The position numbers and the translations under genes are program-made. Below, piece after piece: positions 14,033 to 25,340 of a DNA stretch of 32,796 nt. The stretch is from Bacteroidota bacterium (GTDB lineage Bacteria; Bacteroidota; Ignavibacteria; Kapaibacteriales; HRBIN21), in the NCBI GenBank assembly GCA_030550395.1, contig JAUQPL010000006.1, forward strand, positions 68,624 to 101,419, written 5' to 3'. The notes under the pieces were generated by a model. That model was not told where the DNA came from and did no database searches. It saw only the letters and a list, made by a program, of their open reading frames with translations. Each line of letters begins with the position of its first letter. Within the stretch, counting starts at the first letter, position 1.

Positions 14033-17000
14033 ATGGCGGAGGGGACTTCTTTTGTTAACGTGAGAAAGTCTCAGAAAATAAGCCACACGGCAATGGCAAA
14101 CCGGAAGAAGTCGCAAGAACTGACAACTAATCCGTTGCCAGAAGAGGGGATGCGTTCCCTTGCTGCTCAGCAGGCGAGGGGACTTACAGAGCGTGGGGAA
14201 TTACTACCTCAGGGCGAGGGACCCTCTGCTTCTTTAGTTGGGGCGCAACAAGGGAAGGAGTCTGTGGATGCTCAACAGGACGGAGTTTTATCTCCGCGGC
14301 GGCGGATAAGCTTTGCTCGAGTTCCATGGGCGCCGGAGTATCCTGATTTGTTGCATATTCAGCTGGAGTCCTATCGGGAATTTCTCCAAGAGGACGTCCC
14401 GCCGGAACAACGCCGACCGATAGGGTTACAGGCTGCTTTTCTTAGTACTTTCCCCATTGAGGATGCCATGGGCATTTATCAGCTGGAGTTCCTCTACTAT
14501 TGGCTGGAGCCCCCGCGGTATACGGAGGAGGAATGTCGTGAACGAGAGCTGACGTACACCAAGCGTTTGAAGGCACGTCTGCGTCTTTCCAGCAAGGTCC
14601 CGCCGGAGTCGGAGGACTACATTGAGCCGGTAGAGCAAGAAGTATATTTGGGGAACATCCCCGCAATGACCGATCGCGGGACCTTCATCATCAATGGTTC
14701 CGAACGCGTGGTTGTCTCCCAAATCCACCGTTCGCCAGGGGTTTTCTTTGATCAGATTCCCCATCCGAGCGGATTGCCAATCTATGCGGCTCGGATTATT
14801 CCGTTGCGGGGGGTGTGGCTGGAGTTTATCATTGACATCAACGACATCATGTATGTCTATATTGACCGCAAGAAGAAGTTTCCGCTCACGACTTTCTTGC
14901 GGGCATTAGGATTTTCCAGTGATGCGGACATTGATGACTTGTTCCAGCTCTCTACGGTGGTGCAGCCCGAGGAACTTCCTCAGTATCTTGGACAGCGTAT
15001 TGCCGGTGAGATTCTGGACATCACAACGGGGGAAATTCTGGCTCGCCGCTATGAAGTGCTGACGGAAGAGTTGCTCCAGCAGCTCCAGCGGAGGTCTATT
15101 GCACCGGTGCGCATGTTTGTGCATACGGACTTGGAAAACGAGCCTGTGTTAGTCCGTACGTTTTCTAAGGACATGACGCGGAGCCGTGAAGAAGCCTTGG
15201 AGCTCATTTACCGGCAAATGCGCTCAAGTGAGGCACCGGATCTGGAGACTGCTGTGCAACTATTGGAGCGGCTCTTCTTTACTCCGAAGCGCTACGAGCT
15301 AGATACCGTCGGGCGATTCCGCCTGAATACGAAGTTGGGGCTCAACATCCCGCTGGAGACGACCCATCTGACGGTGGAGGATATCATCACTACGATTCGG
15401 TTCCTTCTGGAGGTGCGTGAAGGTAAGCGGGGGATTGACGACCAAGATCACTTGGCGAACCGACGGGTGCGGACGGTGGGGGAACAGCTGACAGCGCAGA
15501 TGCTGTTGGGATTGACACGGCTGGCGCGGACTATTCGCGATCGGTTGAGTGTCTTCAGCGGGGAGGAACGCTTGGTGCCCGAGGATCTGATCAATGCCCG
15601 AACCATCAACGGTGTGTTGAACCAGTTCTTCGGCACGAATCAGTTATCCCAGTTTATGGACCAAACGAACCCGTTAGCGGAGTTGACCCATAAGCGGCGT
15701 GTTTCTGCATTGGGACCGGGGGGGTTAAGTCGAGAGCGAGCGGGCTTTGAGGTACGCGATGTCCATTACACTCACTATGGGCGTCTCTGTCCGATTGAGA
15801 CTCCAGAAGGTCCCAATATTGGCCTGATTTCCTCGCTGGCGCTCCATGCGCGTGTCAATCAGTATGGTTTCATTGAAACCCCGTATCGCCGTGTTGTCCG
15901 GGGGCGCGTCACGGATGAGGTTGTCTACCTCACTGCTGATGAGGAAGAGGGCAAGGTCATCGCCCCGGCTACGACCCCGGTTGATCCGGATGGTCGGATT
16001 GCCGTCCCTCGTGTGCGGGCGCGCCGATCGGGGGACTTCGTCCTGGTAGCGCCGGAAGAGGTAGAGTATATGGATGTATCCACGGACCAGATTGTGAGTG
16101 CGTCGGCTTCATTGATTCCCTTCCTGGAGCACGATGATGCAAACCGTGCTCTCATGGGCTCCAACATGCAGCGGCAGGCGGTACCGCTTGTGCGACCGGA
16201 AGCTCCGTTTGTTGCAACAGGGATGGAAGCCCGGGTTGCCCGTGATGCGCGGGCACTTCTATTGGCAGAAGGGGATGGGGTAGTTGAGTACGTCAGTGCT
16301 GATTGCATCCGTGTTCGTTATGACGATCCTCGGTCGGAGGAGGAGAAGCTGGTCAGCTTTGACGGGGAGCCTGTCGTTACCTATTGGCTCAAGAAGTTCG
16401 TGCGGACGAACCAGGATACATGTATCAACCAACGCCCTCTTGTCCGCGTTGGGCAGCGCGTTCGTAGGGGACAGCCTTTGGCAGATGGGGCAGCGACAGA
16501 CCATGGGGAACTGGCACTTGGACGGAATGTCCTGGTGGCCTTTATGCCGTGGCGTGGCTACAACTTTGAAGATGCTATCGTCATTTCTGAGCGTTTGGTT
16601 ATGGAGGATGTGTTCACCTCCATCCACATTGAGGAATTCACTGCTCAAGTTCGGGATACGAAGCGGGGAGAGGAAGAGTTTACGCGGGATATTCCCAACG
16701 TAAGCGAGGAGGAGATCCGCAATCTGGATGATAACGGTTTGGTCCGCGTAGGGGTTTTTGTGAAGGAAGGCGATATCCTCGTGGGGAAAATCACCCCGAA
16801 AGGGGAAGCCGATCCCACGCCGGAGGAGAAGCTCTTGCGGGCAATCTTCGGTGAGCGTGCCGGGGATATCCGAGATGTGTCCTTGCGAGTTCCGGCGGGA
16901 TTTTATGGCACGGTTATTAACACGAAACTCTTCAGCCGGCGCCTCTATGAGGATGGGCAGTCGCGGCTTCGGGAGGACCGGCGGCGTCGGGAACAACTGC

Positions 17001-18076
17001 AGAAAGAGGAGCAGGAGCAGCTTCAGCAGTTGGATGCCGAATGTGTGCGCCGTTTGGGGAAATTGCTGGAGGGTCAACGGAGCTTGGGGATTACGGACCG
17101 TGAGGGACGCGTGGTGATTCGCTCGGGCACGAAGCTGAGTGCGGAGGATTTGCTCAGGCGCTTTGAGCAAGGGAAGTTCCGTCCGGCGGAGCTGCACGTG
17201 GATGGTGAGCCGTGGGTAGAAGATAGGCGGATAATGGAGCTTATCCGCCGCCTGATGAGCAATTATCGTTGGAAGCGGGAGGATATCCAGAAGCGCTTCC
17301 GGGCAGAGCTGACACGGTTGGAACCGGGCGAGGAATTACCAGCGGGGGTATTAAGGATGGCGAAGGTATACGTTGCGCAGAAGCGCAAGATTCAAGTCGG
17401 TGATAAGATGGCAGGACGCCATGGCAACAAAGGCGTCGTTGCTAAAATTGTTCCCATTGAGGACATGCCTTTCCTGCCTGATGGGACTCCTGTGGACATT
17501 GTGCTTAACCCCTTAGGGGTACCCTCGCGGATGAACTTAGGGCAGCTGCTGGAAACGGCTCTGGGATGGGCGGCAGCAAAGCTGGGGGTTTCCTTCGTAA
17601 GCCCTGTCTTTGACGGAGCCTCGTGGGAAGAGGTTCAAAAATGGCTTCGGGAAGCGGGACTTCCGCCCGATGGGAAGACGATCCTCTACGATGGCCGAAC
17701 GGGTGAACCATTCCATGAGCGCGTGACGGTAGGCTTCATCTACATGATGAAGCTTGTCCACATGGTGGAGGACAAAATCCATGCTCGATCTACAGGACCG
17801 TATGCTCTCATCACGCAACAACCTCTGGGTGGGCGCTCTCGGATGGGTGGGCAGCGTTTGGGTGAGATGGAGGTGTGGGCACTGGAGGCATATGGCGCTG
17901 CCTTCACTCTGCAGGAGATGCTCACTCTCAAAAGCGATGATGTCACAGGTCGTGCTGAGCTTTATGCCGCCTTGGTCAATGGGAAGCCAACGCCGAATCC
18001 TCACGTTCCGGAGGCATTCCGCGTTCTACAGCGGGAGCTGCAGGGATTGGCGTTGGATGTTGAGCTTATTCCGTAG
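14033..18076 (+). CDS. rpoB: DNA-directed RNA polymerase beta subunit, with long N-terminal extension
   Basis: RpoB forms half of the RNA polymerase active cleft. Of 1347 residues, core homology starts only near residue 91 ([20 protein letters not shown]). The first 90 are a polar, Gln/Glu/Ser-rich tail. The rifampicin pocket near residue 537 reads [27 protein letters not shown], with the drug-contact Asp, His and Ser of sensitive enzymes. [38 protein letters not shown] and the C-terminal [24 protein letters not shown] are intact. The ATG at 14033 has GGGAG 6 bases upstream. A GTG at 14264 after AAGGAG, with only 3 bases between, is an alternative start. rpoC follows after 29 bases. Confidence 0.96.
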   Translation: MAEGTSFVNVRKSQKISHTAMANRKKSQELTTNPLPEEGMRSLAAQQARGLTERGELLPQGEGPSASLVGAQQGKESVDAQQDGVLSPRRRISFARVPWAPEYPDLLHIQLESYREFLQEDVPPEQRRPIGLQAAFLSTFPIEDAMGIYQLEFLYYWLEPPRYTEEECRERELTYTKRLKARLRLSSKVPPESEDYIEPVEQEVYLGNIPAMTDRGTFIINGSERVVVSQIHRSPGVFFDQIPHPSGLPIYAARIIPLRGVWLEFIIDINDIMYVYIDRKKKFPLTTFLRALGFSSDADIDDLFQLSTVVQPEELPQYLGQRIAGEILDITTGEILARRYEVLTEELLQQLQRRSIAPVRMFVHTDLENEPVLVRTFSKDMTRSREEALELIYRQMRSSEAPDLETAVQLLERLFFTPKRYELDTVGRFRLNTKLGLNIPLETTHLTVEDIITTIRFLLEVREGKRGIDDQDHLANRRVRTVGEQLTAQMLLGLTRLARTIRDRLSVFSGEERLVPEDLINARTINGVLNQFFGTNQLSQFMDQTNPLAELTHKRRVSALGPGGLSRERAGFEVRDVHYTHYGRLCPIETPEGPNIGLISSLALHARVNQYGFIETPYRRVVRGRVTDEVVYLTADEEEGKVIAPATTPVDPDGRIAVPRVRARRSGDFVLVAPEEVEYMDVSTDQIVSASASLIPFLEHDDANRALMGSNMQRQAVPLVRPEAPFVATGMEARVARDARALLLAEGDGVVEYVSADCIRVRYDDPRSEEEKLVSFDGEPVVTYWLKKFVRTNQDTCINQRPLVRVGQRVRRGQPLADGAATDHGELALGRNVLVAFMPWRGYNFEDAIVISERLVMEDVFTSIHIEEFTAQVRDTKRGEEEFTRDIPNVSEEEIRNLDDNGLVRVGVFVKEGDILVGKITPKGEADPTPEEKLLRAIFGERAGDIRDVSLRVPAGFYGTVINTKLFSRRLYEDGQSRLREDRRRREQLQKEEQEQLQQLDAECVRRLGKLLEGQRSLGITDREGRVVIRSGTKLSAEDLLRRFEQGKFRPAELHVDGEPWVEDRRIMELIRRLMSNYRWKREDIQKRFRAELTRLEPGEELPAGVLRMAKVYVAQKRKIQVGDKMAGRHGNKGVVAKIVPIEDMPFLPDGTPVDIVLNPLGVPSRMNLGQLLETALGWAAAKLGVSFVSPVFDGASWEEVQKWLREAGLPPDGKTILYDGRTGEPFHERVTVGFIYMMKLVHMVEDKIHARSTGPYALITQQPLGGRSRMGGQRLGEMEVWALEAYGAAFTLQEMLTLKSDDVTGRAELYAALVNGKPTPNPHVPEAFRVLQRELQGLALDVELIP

Positions 18077-18105
18077 GTGTCAGACTAATCTGGGTTCAGG
18101 CAACC

Positions 18106-21100
18106 ATGCATAGCTGGCTCATTCCACGCAAGGGATTCTCGGGTGTTCGGATTGCTTTAGCCTCGCCGGAATCCATTTTAGAACGCTCCCACGGGGAGGT
18201 TACTAAGCCAGAGACGATCAATTACCGCTCCTTCCGTCCGGAGCGAGACGGGCTGTTTTGTGAGAAGATCTTCGGACCAATTCGGGACTGGGAGTGTGCT
18301 TGCGGGAAGTACAAGCGGGTGCGGTACCGGGGGATAGTCTGTGACCGATGTGGGGTAGAGGTCACGCAGCGCTCGGTGCGGCGGGAACGGTTCGGACATA
18401 TCCACTTGGCGGTACCAGTAGTGCACACATGGTTTATGCGCTCCCAGCCCAACAAGATTGCGTTGGTTTTGGGAATGCCGTCTCGAGATGTGGAGCGGAT
18501 TGCTTACTACGAGTCCTACGTTGTCATCCAGCCCGGTTCGACGGGGCTTGAGGTTGGTAACCTACTGACGGAGGAGGAATATCTGCGGTTGTTGGAGGAG
18601 CTGGAGGGAGGGGAAAAGGAGCGTGGGCTCCCGCCGGAGGAGCGCTTTATGGCACTGACGGGAGCGGAAGCTTTGCGGGAACTATTGCGACGGTTAGATG
18701 TGGAGCAGGTATACTGGGAATTGCGACGGCGCTTAGCAGAGGAGCGCCTGCCTAAGCAGGAGAAGGAGGAGATTCTGCGCCGTCTGCGAGTGTTGGATTG
18801 GTTTTTGCCTCGGGAGGGGCATAAGCCGAACAAGCCGGAGTGGATGGTTTTAGAAGTTATCCCGGTGATTCCACCCGAGATGCGTCCACTGGTGATGTTG
18901 GAAGGAGGACGGTTCGCCAGCTCGGATCTCAACGAGCTGTATCGCCGCATCATCATCCGGAACAACCGTCTGAAGAAGCTGATGGCAATCCGGGCCCCGG
19001 AGGTTATTGCGCGCAATGAGAAGCGGATGTTGCAGGAAGCTGTTGATGCTCTCTTTGATAACACGCGGCGTGTTGCGCGCAGCACCGGACAACGCCCGTT
19101 GAAATCGTTAGCCGATGCGTTGCGGGGAAAGCAAGGACGCTTTCGGCAGAATCTGTTGGGGAAACGGGTGGATTACTCGGGGCGCTCCGTCATTGTGGTA
19201 GGACCCGAACTGAAGCTGTACGAGTGTGGATTGCCAAAGGATATGGCGATTGAATTGTTCAAGCCTTTCGTCATTCGCAAACTCATTGAGCGGGGATATG
19301 CTCGGACGGCGAAGCGGGCAAAGCTGCTGGTAGAGCGAAAGGAAGAAGTGGTGTGGGATGTGTTGGATCACGTGATTGACGGACATCCGGTTTTGCTCAA
19401 CCGTGCGCCAACGTTGCATCGGTTAGGCATCCAGGCATTCCAACCGCGATTGGTAGAGGGCAAAGCTATCCAGTTGCATCCCCTGGTGTGTACGGCATTC
19501 AATGCGGACTTCGATGGGGACCAGATGGCCGTGCACGTGCCATTAGGGTATGAGGCACAGTTAGAGGCGCTGCTATTGATGCTGGCACCGCACAACATCA
19601 TGCATACACAAAACGGAGAACCCATTGCCGTACCCAGTCAGGATATGGTGCTGGGGCTGTATTATCTGACGAAAGTTCGACATGGGGCGCTCGGGGAGGG
19701 GAAAGTCTTTTCCACACCGGAGGAGGCTGTACTGGCGTACGAAGCGGGGCATGTGGAGCTACATGCACGGGTGAAGGTGCGGATTGGAGGCGAGCTTGTG
19801 GAAACAACGGTTGGGCGGGTGATATTCAATCGGATTGTTCCGCCGGAGCTGGGCTTTATTAATGAGTTGTTGACCAAGAAGCGGTTGCGTCAGCTGATTG
19901 GGCAGGCATTTCGAGTAGTTGGATTGGCTCGGACAGTAGAGTTTCTGGACGCCCTTAAGGATATGGGCTTCCATTATGCGACGGTGGGTGGGTTGAGCGT
20001 AAGCATTGGAGACGTAGTTATCCCCGAGCAGAAGGAGGAGATTATCCGTCGCACGCAGGAGGAGGTAGACCGCATCAACGAAGCTTACATGATGGGGATT
20101 TTGTCTGCCAACGAGCGGTACAACAAAGTGATAGATGCCTGGACGTCGGCCACCAATCGAGTAGCGGACTACCTATACCGAGAGTTGGAGCGGGACCAAG
20201 AAGGATTCAACACATTCTGGATGATGTTAGATTCGCAAGCCCGGGGATCAAAAGAGCAGATCCGGCAGCTTGGGGGGATGCGGGGCTTGATGGCAAAGCC
20301 GCAGAAGACGGCGTTGGGGACGTCAGCGGAGCTGATAGAAAACCCGATAACGTCCAATTTGCGGGAGGGTCTGTCGGTACTGGAGTACTTCATTTCCACT
20401 CACGGGGCTCGGAAAGGGTTAGCCGACACGGCTTTAAAGACGGCTGATGCGGGGTACCTGACACGGCGTCTGCACGATGTGGCGCAGGATGTGTTGGTGA
20501 CGATGGAGGATTGCGGGACGATTCGGGGCATAGAGGTACGGGAGATCAAGGAAGGGGAAGAGCTGGAGATATCATTGTACGAGCGAATCCTGGGCCGTGT
20601 TGCTTTGACCGATGTTGTGCATCCGCTCACAGGGGAACTTCTCGTGCGGGCAGGGGAGCTGATTACGGAAGAGGCAGCCCAGAAGATAGCCGATAGCCCA
20701 ATTGACCGGGTAATGGTGCGGTCAGTGTTGACATGCGAAGCACCTCACGGGGTGTGTGCAAAGTGTTATGGGCGGAATCTGGCAACAGGACGCCTGGTAG
20801 AAGTCGGGGAGGCAGTTGGAACGATTGCCTCGCAGTCTATTGGAGAACCAGGAACTCAGCTAACGTTGCGCACCTTCCATACAGGGGGGGCGGCACTATT
20901 GGCAATGGCACAGTCGGAGATTGTAGCAAAGTTTGGTGGAATTGTGCATTATCACGGGCTCAATGCGGTCAGCTACGAAGGGGATGAGGAGACGGAGGTA
21001 CAGGTCGTAGTGACGCGGGGGGCAAGTTTGAGCATTGTGGAGCCAGAAAACAACCGGGAGTTAGTGCGGTATGAGCTACCGGTTGGGGCCAAGCTGTACG

Positions 21101-22359
21101 TTCGGCAGGGGCAGCTGGTACAGCGGGGCGAGCGGTTGTACGAGTGGGATCCATACAATTTGCTCATTCTAGCCCGTGTTTCAGGGCAGGTGCGGTATCG
21201 TGACTTAAAGCCGAACGTGACCTATCGAGAGCAGGTGGATGAGCAGACAGGGCATTTGGCAAAGGTTGTCATAGAGCCTCGGGAGCGGGGATTGACGCCG
21301 CGGATAGAAATCATCGACGAGGAAGGCAAGCGGGTACTCCACACGGAGATTATCCCGGCCCGCGCCTACCTATTGGTGGAGGATGGGGAGCGTGTGGTTG
21401 CCGGAGAGGTCTTGGCGAAGATTCCGCGGGAAATACGGCAGTTGCAGGACATCACCGGAGGATTGCCGCGAGTGGTGGAACTATTCGAGGCGCGGGTGCC
21501 ACACAATCCAGCTGTGGTGGCAGAAATTGATGGAGTTGTGCGGCTGCGTCTAGGAGAGGGACGGGATCAGGGGAAGCGGATTATTGAGATTACAAGCCAT
21601 GATGGGCTGACGAAACGGGAGTACAAAGTGCCGGCGAGCCGGCATATTTTGGTGCAGGATGGTGATGTGGTGCATGCAGGGGAGCGTCTGACAGAGGGAC
21701 CCATTAATCCGCACGACATCTTGCGTATCCAAGGGGTGCAGGCTGTTCAGGAGTACTTGTTGCGGGAGATCCAGCAGGTATATCGTATGCAAGGGGTCAG
21801 CATTGCGGATAAGCACGTGGAGATTATTATCCGGCAGATGCTGCAGAGGGTGCGGGTAGTGCAGTCAGGGGACTCCATGTTTTTAGAGGGGGATATTGTG
21901 GATCGGCTGCGGTTCCAGGAAGAAAATGAGCAGCTAAAGAACAGTGTGGTCATCACGGAAGCGGGGGATTCCAAGTTACGGGTTGGGGAGGTTGTGCCAC
22001 GGCGGAAGTTCCGTGAGATAGTGTTGGAGTTGCAGAAAAAAGGGAAGCAGCCGCCCAAGGCTCGAGATGCGGAGCCAGCGACAGCAGAGCCGGTATTGCT
22101 GGGGATAACAGAGGCGGCGTTGACGACGGAGTCGTGGCTATCGGCGGCTTCGTTCCAGGAGACGACACGGGTGCTGACGGAGGCAGCCTTGGCAGCAAGT
22201 GTAGACCGTCTGCGGGGCTTGAAGGAGAACATCATCCTCGGGCAACTCATTCCGGCCGGGGCTGGACAGCGGCGGTATCAGGATATGCTTGTGTCAGCAC
22301 CGGAATTGGTGGAGGGCGTGGAGTCGTTAGTCAAGTTGGAGGCGACAGCCAAAGGCTAA
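18106..22359 (+). CDS. rpoC: DNA-directed RNA polymerase beta' subunit
   Basis: RpoC carries the catalytic magnesium site. The 1417-residue protein has the N-terminal zinc-binding cysteines ([20 protein letters not shown], about residues 65-85). The [15 protein letters not shown] active-site motif is near residue 466. The second zinc site ([13 protein letters not shown]) follows, then [18 protein letters not shown] from the trigger loop/bridge region, and the C-terminal [23 protein letters not shown]. No frameshift or split is seen. The start ATG has only a weak Shine-Dalgarno. It ends the tRNA-ribosomal protein-polymerase cluster. Confidence 0.97.
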   Translation: MHSWLIPRKGFSGVRIALASPESILERSHGEVTKPETINYRSFRPERDGLFCEKIFGPIRDWECACGKYKRVRYRGIVCDRCGVEVTQRSVRRERFGHIHLAVPVVHTWFMRSQPNKIALVLGMPSRDVERIAYYESYVVIQPGSTGLEVGNLLTEEEYLRLLEELEGGEKERGLPPEERFMALTGAEALRELLRRLDVEQVYWELRRRLAEERLPKQEKEEILRRLRVLDWFLPREGHKPNKPEWMVLEVIPVIPPEMRPLVMLEGGRFASSDLNELYRRIIIRNNRLKKLMAIRAPEVIARNEKRMLQEAVDALFDNTRRVARSTGQRPLKSLADALRGKQGRFRQNLLGKRVDYSGRSVIVVGPELKLYECGLPKDMAIELFKPFVIRKLIERGYARTAKRAKLLVERKEEVVWDVLDHVIDGHPVLLNRAPTLHRLGIQAFQPRLVEGKAIQLHPLVCTAFNADFDGDQMAVHVPLGYEAQLEALLLMLAPHNIMHTQNGEPIAVPSQDMVLGLYYLTKVRHGALGEGKVFSTPEEAVLAYEAGHVELHARVKVRIGGELVETTVGRVIFNRIVPPELGFINELLTKKRLRQLIGQAFRVVGLARTVEFLDALKDMGFHYATVGGLSVSIGDVVIPEQKEEIIRRTQEEVDRINEAYMMGILSANERYNKVIDAWTSATNRVADYLYRELERDQEGFNTFWMMLDSQARGSKEQIRQLGGMRGLMAKPQKTALGTSAELIENPITSNLREGLSVLEYFISTHGARKGLADTALKTADAGYLTRRLHDVAQDVLVTMEDCGTIRGIEVREIKEGEELEISLYERILGRVALTDVVHPLTGELLVRAGELITEEAAQKIADSPIDRVMVRSVLTCEAPHGVCAKCYGRNLATGRLVEVGEAVGTIASQSIGEPGTQLTLRTFHTGGAALLAMAQSEIVAKFGGIVHYHGLNAVSYEGDEETEVQVVVTRGASLSIVEPENNRELVRYELPVGAKLYVRQGQLVQRGERLYEWDPYNLLILARVSGQVRYRDLKPNVTYREQVDEQTGHLAKVVIEPRERGLTPRIEIIDEEGKRVLHTEIIPARAYLLVEDGERVVAGEVLAKIPREIRQLQDITGGLPRVVELFEARVPHNPAVVAEIDGVVRLRLGEGRDQGKRIIEITSHDGLTKREYKVPASRHILVQDGDVVHAGERLTEGPINPHDILRIQGVQAVQEYLLREIQQVYRMQGVSIADKHVEIIIRQMLQRVRVVQSGDSMFLEGDIVDRLRFQEENEQLKNSVVITEAGDSKLRVGEVVPRRKFREIVLELQKKGKQPPKARDAEPATAEPVLLGITEAALTTESWLSAASFQETTRVLTEAALAASVDRLRGLKENIILGQLIPAGAGQRRYQDMLVSAPELVEGVESLVKLEATAKG

Positions 22360-22391
22360 TTGGCGGCAAATATGCGGAGGAGGATGAAGTT

Positions 22392-22622
22392 ATGCACCGC
22401 TTCCGCCGCTATACCACAAGCCCACTGTATAAGCAGTCTCGGTTGCCCTTTCCGGAGAGCACGGCAAAGCCCTCGGTGCCCAATGCGGTGGTGACATGCC
22501 CGTATTGCCGGTACACGGGACCCCTGCTGTGGGTGCATGGACATGGACAGTGCCCGCAGTGCAAGAACGTGCTTGAGGAGTGCTGTAGTGGAGAGCAGGC
22601 AACCCCGGAGTGGCATGAGTGA
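22392..22622 (+). CDS. Small zinc-ribbon protein of unknown function
   Basis: The 76-residue basic protein has a C2C2 zinc ribbon: CPYC (Cys 36 and 39) and CPQC (Cys 54 and 57), separated by a short hydrophobic stretch, plus CC at 64-65. The first 30 residues are polar and probably unstructured. The ATG at 22392 is preceded by GGAGG about 10 bases upstream. It starts 32 bases after rpoC and overlaps the UDG start by 8 bases, so it is likely translated with it. I do not recognise the family. Nucleic-acid or protein binding is a guess from the ribbon fold only. Confidence 0.7.
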   Translation: MHRFRRYTTSPLYKQSRLPFPESTAKPSVPNAVVTCPYCRYTGPLLWVHGHGQCPQCKNVLEECCSGEQATPEWHE

Positions 22623-23295
22623 GTGGGAGGCCCTGAACAAACAGATTATAGCCTGCCATCGGTGTCCTCGGTTACAGCAGTACTGTGCAGAGGTGGCTGC
22701 GCGGAAGCGGGCGGCTTATCGGCAGTGGGACTACTGGGGCAAGCCCGTGCCGAACTTTGGGACCCCAGAGGCGGAGTTGCTCATCGTTGGGTTGGCGCCG
22801 GCTGCGCATGGGGCTAATCGTACGGGACGGATGTTTACTGGTGATCGTTCAGGCGATCTCCTCTACCGAGTGCTTTACCAGACCGGATTTGCCTCGCAGC
22901 CACATGCCTCCCATCGGGACGACGGGCTTATGCTTTCTCGGACTGCTATTACCGCCGTCGTTCACTGTGCGCCTCCGGAGAACCGACCGACAAAGGAAGA
23001 GATTGCGGCTTGCCGGCCGTTCTTGGAGCGCACCGTGGATCTTCTGCCCCGCTTGCGGGGAGTTGTAGCATTGGGACGGATTGCCTTCCAGGAATGTGTT
23101 CGCCTCTTCCGACGACAGGGATGGTTATTGAAGATGGAGCGTCCGCGTTTTGCTCATGGAGTCCTTCTGCATCGCCCTCCTGCGCCGTTTTTGCTGGCTT
23201 CCTATCATCCCAGCCAACAGAATACCTTCACAGGGCGTCTGACAGCGGAGATGTTTCAGGACATCTTCTCCTGCGCTTACCGGCTACTGCAGTAG
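22615..23295 (+). CDS. Uracil-DNA glycosylase, family 5 (UDGb)-like
   Basis: This enzyme removes uracil (and in this family hypoxanthine) from DNA to start base-excision repair. The 226 residues carry GLAPAAHGANRTGRMFTGDRSG, the family 5 version of motif A, which lacks the Asp/Asn of other UDGs. Near the C-terminus is ASYHPSQQNTFTGRLT, the DNA-intercalation and His motif. Cys 14 and 17 (CHRCP), with Cys 118 and 133, fit the 4Fe-4S cluster of families 4 and 5. The ATG at 22615 overlaps the zinc-ribbon stop. The stop overlaps the 3' end of the opposing lpxK. Family 5 UDGs are common in thermophiles. Confidence 0.88.
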   Translation: MSEWEALNKQIIACHRCPRLQQYCAEVAARKRAAYRQWDYWGKPVPNFGTPEAELLIVGLAPAAHGANRTGRMFTGDRSGDLLYRVLYQTGFASQPHASHRDDGLMLSRTAITAVVHCAPPENRPTKEEIAACRPFLERTVDLLPRLRGVVALGRIAFQECVRLFRRQGWLLKMERPRFAHGVLLHRPPAPFLLASYHPSQQNTFTGRLTAEMFQDIFSCAYRLLQ

Positions 23296-24255
23296 TTGTT
23301 CCAGAGATGCCCAGAGCTGTTCGGCGCCTTCCCCGAACTCTACTACCAGGGATACCGTTATCACGGTAAGCCCAATGGCATAGAGGTGTGGTAAAAACGG
23401 ACGTAGACGGACAAAGTCTTTCTCCGTTGTGACAATTGACGAGATTCCCGAACGAAGGCAATATTCTACCGCAGGGCGGAGGGAGCGCAGGGTATAGGGA
23501 TGGTGGTCTGGAAAAACTTTCCAGAAGGCAATCTGCCATCCACACGATACCAGGCTCTGACGGAAGCGCTCCGGTTGGGCAATTCCGGCAAAGGCAACAA
23601 CGGGTTCCGGCGGTGGCGCCTCCAACAGTTGTTCTTTGTCTGGGAACCATTGCGTTGCTTTCCCAAAGGAGAAGCGGAGGCATACCCACGGTATGTAGCG
23701 AAAGGCCGTGGGTACTTCGTCGGGGGCGATTCCATTGAGAAGGAGTACATGGGAGCGGTGGAGTGCCCGGAGAGGTTCGCGGAGGTAGCCGAAGGGAAAG
23801 ACATGAGGGCGGCGGAGTGTGGTGCGGTCAAGGATCACAAGTTCCAGTTGGCGGGATAGCCGGCGATATTGCAAACCATCGTCAAGGAAAGCGATCTTTG
23901 CTCCGAGTTGTTGGGCCACAAGAGCAGCTCTTTCCCGGTACCGGTCAACCAGGACGAATGCTTGGGGGAGCCTCCACGCATGGAGCCATGCTTCGTCCCC
24001 GCTTGTCCACCAGGGTACTTCTGGACCTTGTCCGCGGCTGACAACCAGCATACCACGGTGGCGACGCCGATAGCCACGGAGCAGAATGGCGGGTTGGTGT
24101 CCCTTGCAAAGGCAGTGCTGGGCCAGCGCCTGTACGACGGGTGTCTTGCCTGTGCCTCCGAAAGTGAGATTCCCCACACTCACAATGGGCAACGGTGCTG
24201 TCACTACTGGTAGCCAGCCGGAACGATATCCCAACTCACGAAGCCAAAAGAGCAT
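23284..24255 (-). CDS. lpxK: Tetraacyldisaccharide 4'-kinase
   Basis: LpxK phosphorylates the 4' position of the lipid A disaccharide at the inner membrane, the sixth step of lipid A synthesis. The protein shows PIVSVGNLTFGGTGKTP with the unusual Walker A of the family, LLRGYRR, SGDEAWL, FLDDGLQYRRL and the late VTTEKDFVRL. It is 323 residues from the ATG at 24255, which shares one base with the upstream methyltransferase stop (TGATG). A GTG at 24279 is an alternative. Neither start has a clear Shine-Dalgarno, so coupling to the upstream gene is likely. It implies an LPS-bearing outer membrane. Confidence 0.93.
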   Translation of the reverse strand: MLFWLRELGYRSGWLPVVTAPLPIVSVGNLTFGGTGKTPVVQALAQHCLCKGHQPAILLRGYRRRHRGMLVVSRGQGPEVPWWTSGDEAWLHAWRLPQAFVLVDRYRERAALVAQQLGAKIAFLDDGLQYRRLSRQLELVILDRTTLRRPHVFPFGYLREPLRALHRSHVLLLNGIAPDEVPTAFRYIPWVCLRFSFGKATQWFPDKEQLLEAPPPEPVVAFAGIAQPERFRQSLVSCGWQIAFWKVFPDHHPYTLRSLRPAVEYCLRSGISSIVTTEKDFVRLRPFLPHLYAIGLTVITVSLVVEFGEGAEQLWASLEQLLQ

Positions 24256-25088
24256 CAGTGGAGGGGTTTCCGTGCCCACACTAGTAGGTAAAAGCCCGCA
24301 AGAGGCGCAGTAAAGCGCTGATTCAACCAGTTAATCCATGGAGGGAAGCGTCGGCGGATTGGGTCGCAAAGCCGAAAGCGAATGCCATGGAAGTCACGCA
24401 GCAGGATGCGAACCTCCTTTCGGGAAAAGGCCTTCCCCAGCGGATTTTCGCTTCCGTCGTAGACCCGCACCCATTCGGCTGCCCACCATTGGTATCGCCG
24501 GAGCAACTCCTGGAGAATGTGCCATGCAAGCCGGATACCCTTATAACCCCCTTGCCGACGTAGTTGCTGCCCGATATACAGTGGGGTCCCCAGCCATACG
24601 TGCATAGAGTGGCGGTGGTAGAGCATTAGGATAAGTTCTCCCCCAGGGACCAGGACACGGTGGATCTCGGCTATTGCCTGCTCAATGTGAGGTGTGTGGT
24701 GTAAAACTCCAAAGGAGTACACCACGTCAAAGCTGGCAGCGGGGAAAGGCAAGTTCTCTGCGTCAGCTACAACGAAAGTCCCAGGCAATCCCTCTAACTC
24801 AAACCGTTGTTGGGCTAATTGCAGACTCTGAGGGCTAAGGTCTACTCCGGTTACCAGAGCTCCCTGGCGAGCAAATTGGAGGAGGTCGGTACCTAATCCA
24901 CAACCGATTTCCAGAATGCGCCTTCCGCGGTAGCGGTGGAACTGGATGAAGCGATGCATGAATGGCTGCACGCTGTAGCGGAAGCGTTCTACTTCGGCAA
25001 AAAACTCAGGTGTTCCCCATGGGAGGGTTGTGAACTGTGTCCCACAGGGCTGATGGTCCCAGTATTCTCGTACGACTTCTTTGAGCAT
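24255..25088 (-). CDS. Class I SAM-dependent methyltransferase
   Basis: The 277-residue protein contains a Methyltransf_11-type fold. The SAM-binding motif I is RRILEIGCGLGTDLLQFA (about residues 57-74), followed by VTGVDLSPQSL, ADAENLPFPAASFDVVYSFGVLHHTP and HRVLVPGGELILMLYHR. The C-terminal 100 residues are basic and aromatic with one hydrophobic segment near the end, so it may sit at the membrane. The substrate is unknown. The ATG at 25088 was chosen because homology (YWDHQPCGT) begins there; the frame is open to 25220, but that part looks non-coding. It forms a two-gene unit with lpxK. Confidence 0.82.
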   Translation of the reverse strand: MLKEVVREYWDHQPCGTQFTTLPWGTPEFFAEVERFRYSVQPFMHRFIQFHRYRGRRILEIGCGLGTDLLQFARQGALVTGVDLSPQSLQLAQQRFELEGLPGTFVVADAENLPFPAASFDVVYSFGVLHHTPHIEQAIAEIHRVLVPGGELILMLYHRHSMHVWLGTPLYIGQQLRRQGGYKGIRLAWHILQELLRRYQWWAAEWVRVYDGSENPLGKAFSRKEVRILLRDFHGIRFRLCDPIRRRFPPWINWLNQRFTAPLAGFYLLVWARKPLH

Positions 25089-25340
25089 TGAGCATGTCCA
25101 GAGTTGTGTTACGAAATTACCAGCTACCAGGAAAAGCCTGGCGGTGTCTATTAAGGGGATGGGTTTGTAAGTATGGCAAGTTGCGTATATTTGAAGAGCC
25201 TTCGGAACTGCATCATGCATGGAGGAGATGAGGTGCAGGGTGGTGAAGGTGACCTATACCCGTATATGGCGGGTTTGTGCTAATATTGTACCGACACATG
25301 AGTACACAATGCACAGTAGTTCCATAGCTCTGCGGAGGGG
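25089..25340. promoter_or_regulatory. Divergent intergenic region with candidate promoter
   Basis: This 252-base spacer separates the minus-strand methyltransferase from the large exported protein. TGCTAATAT at 25278-25286 is a good extended -10 element for the rightward gene, about 55 bases before its ATG. I found no clear -35 or leftward promoter. Confidence 0.4.

Noticed and set aside
16259-17197. 312-residue minus-strand frame inside rpoB
   Set aside because: It lies wholly antisense to highly conserved rpoB, with no family resemblance and no start context.
22134-22391. Upstream part of the frame that encodes the zinc-ribbon protein
   Set aside because: It overlaps conserved rpoC sequence; the ATG at 22392 with a Shine-Dalgarno is the sensible start.
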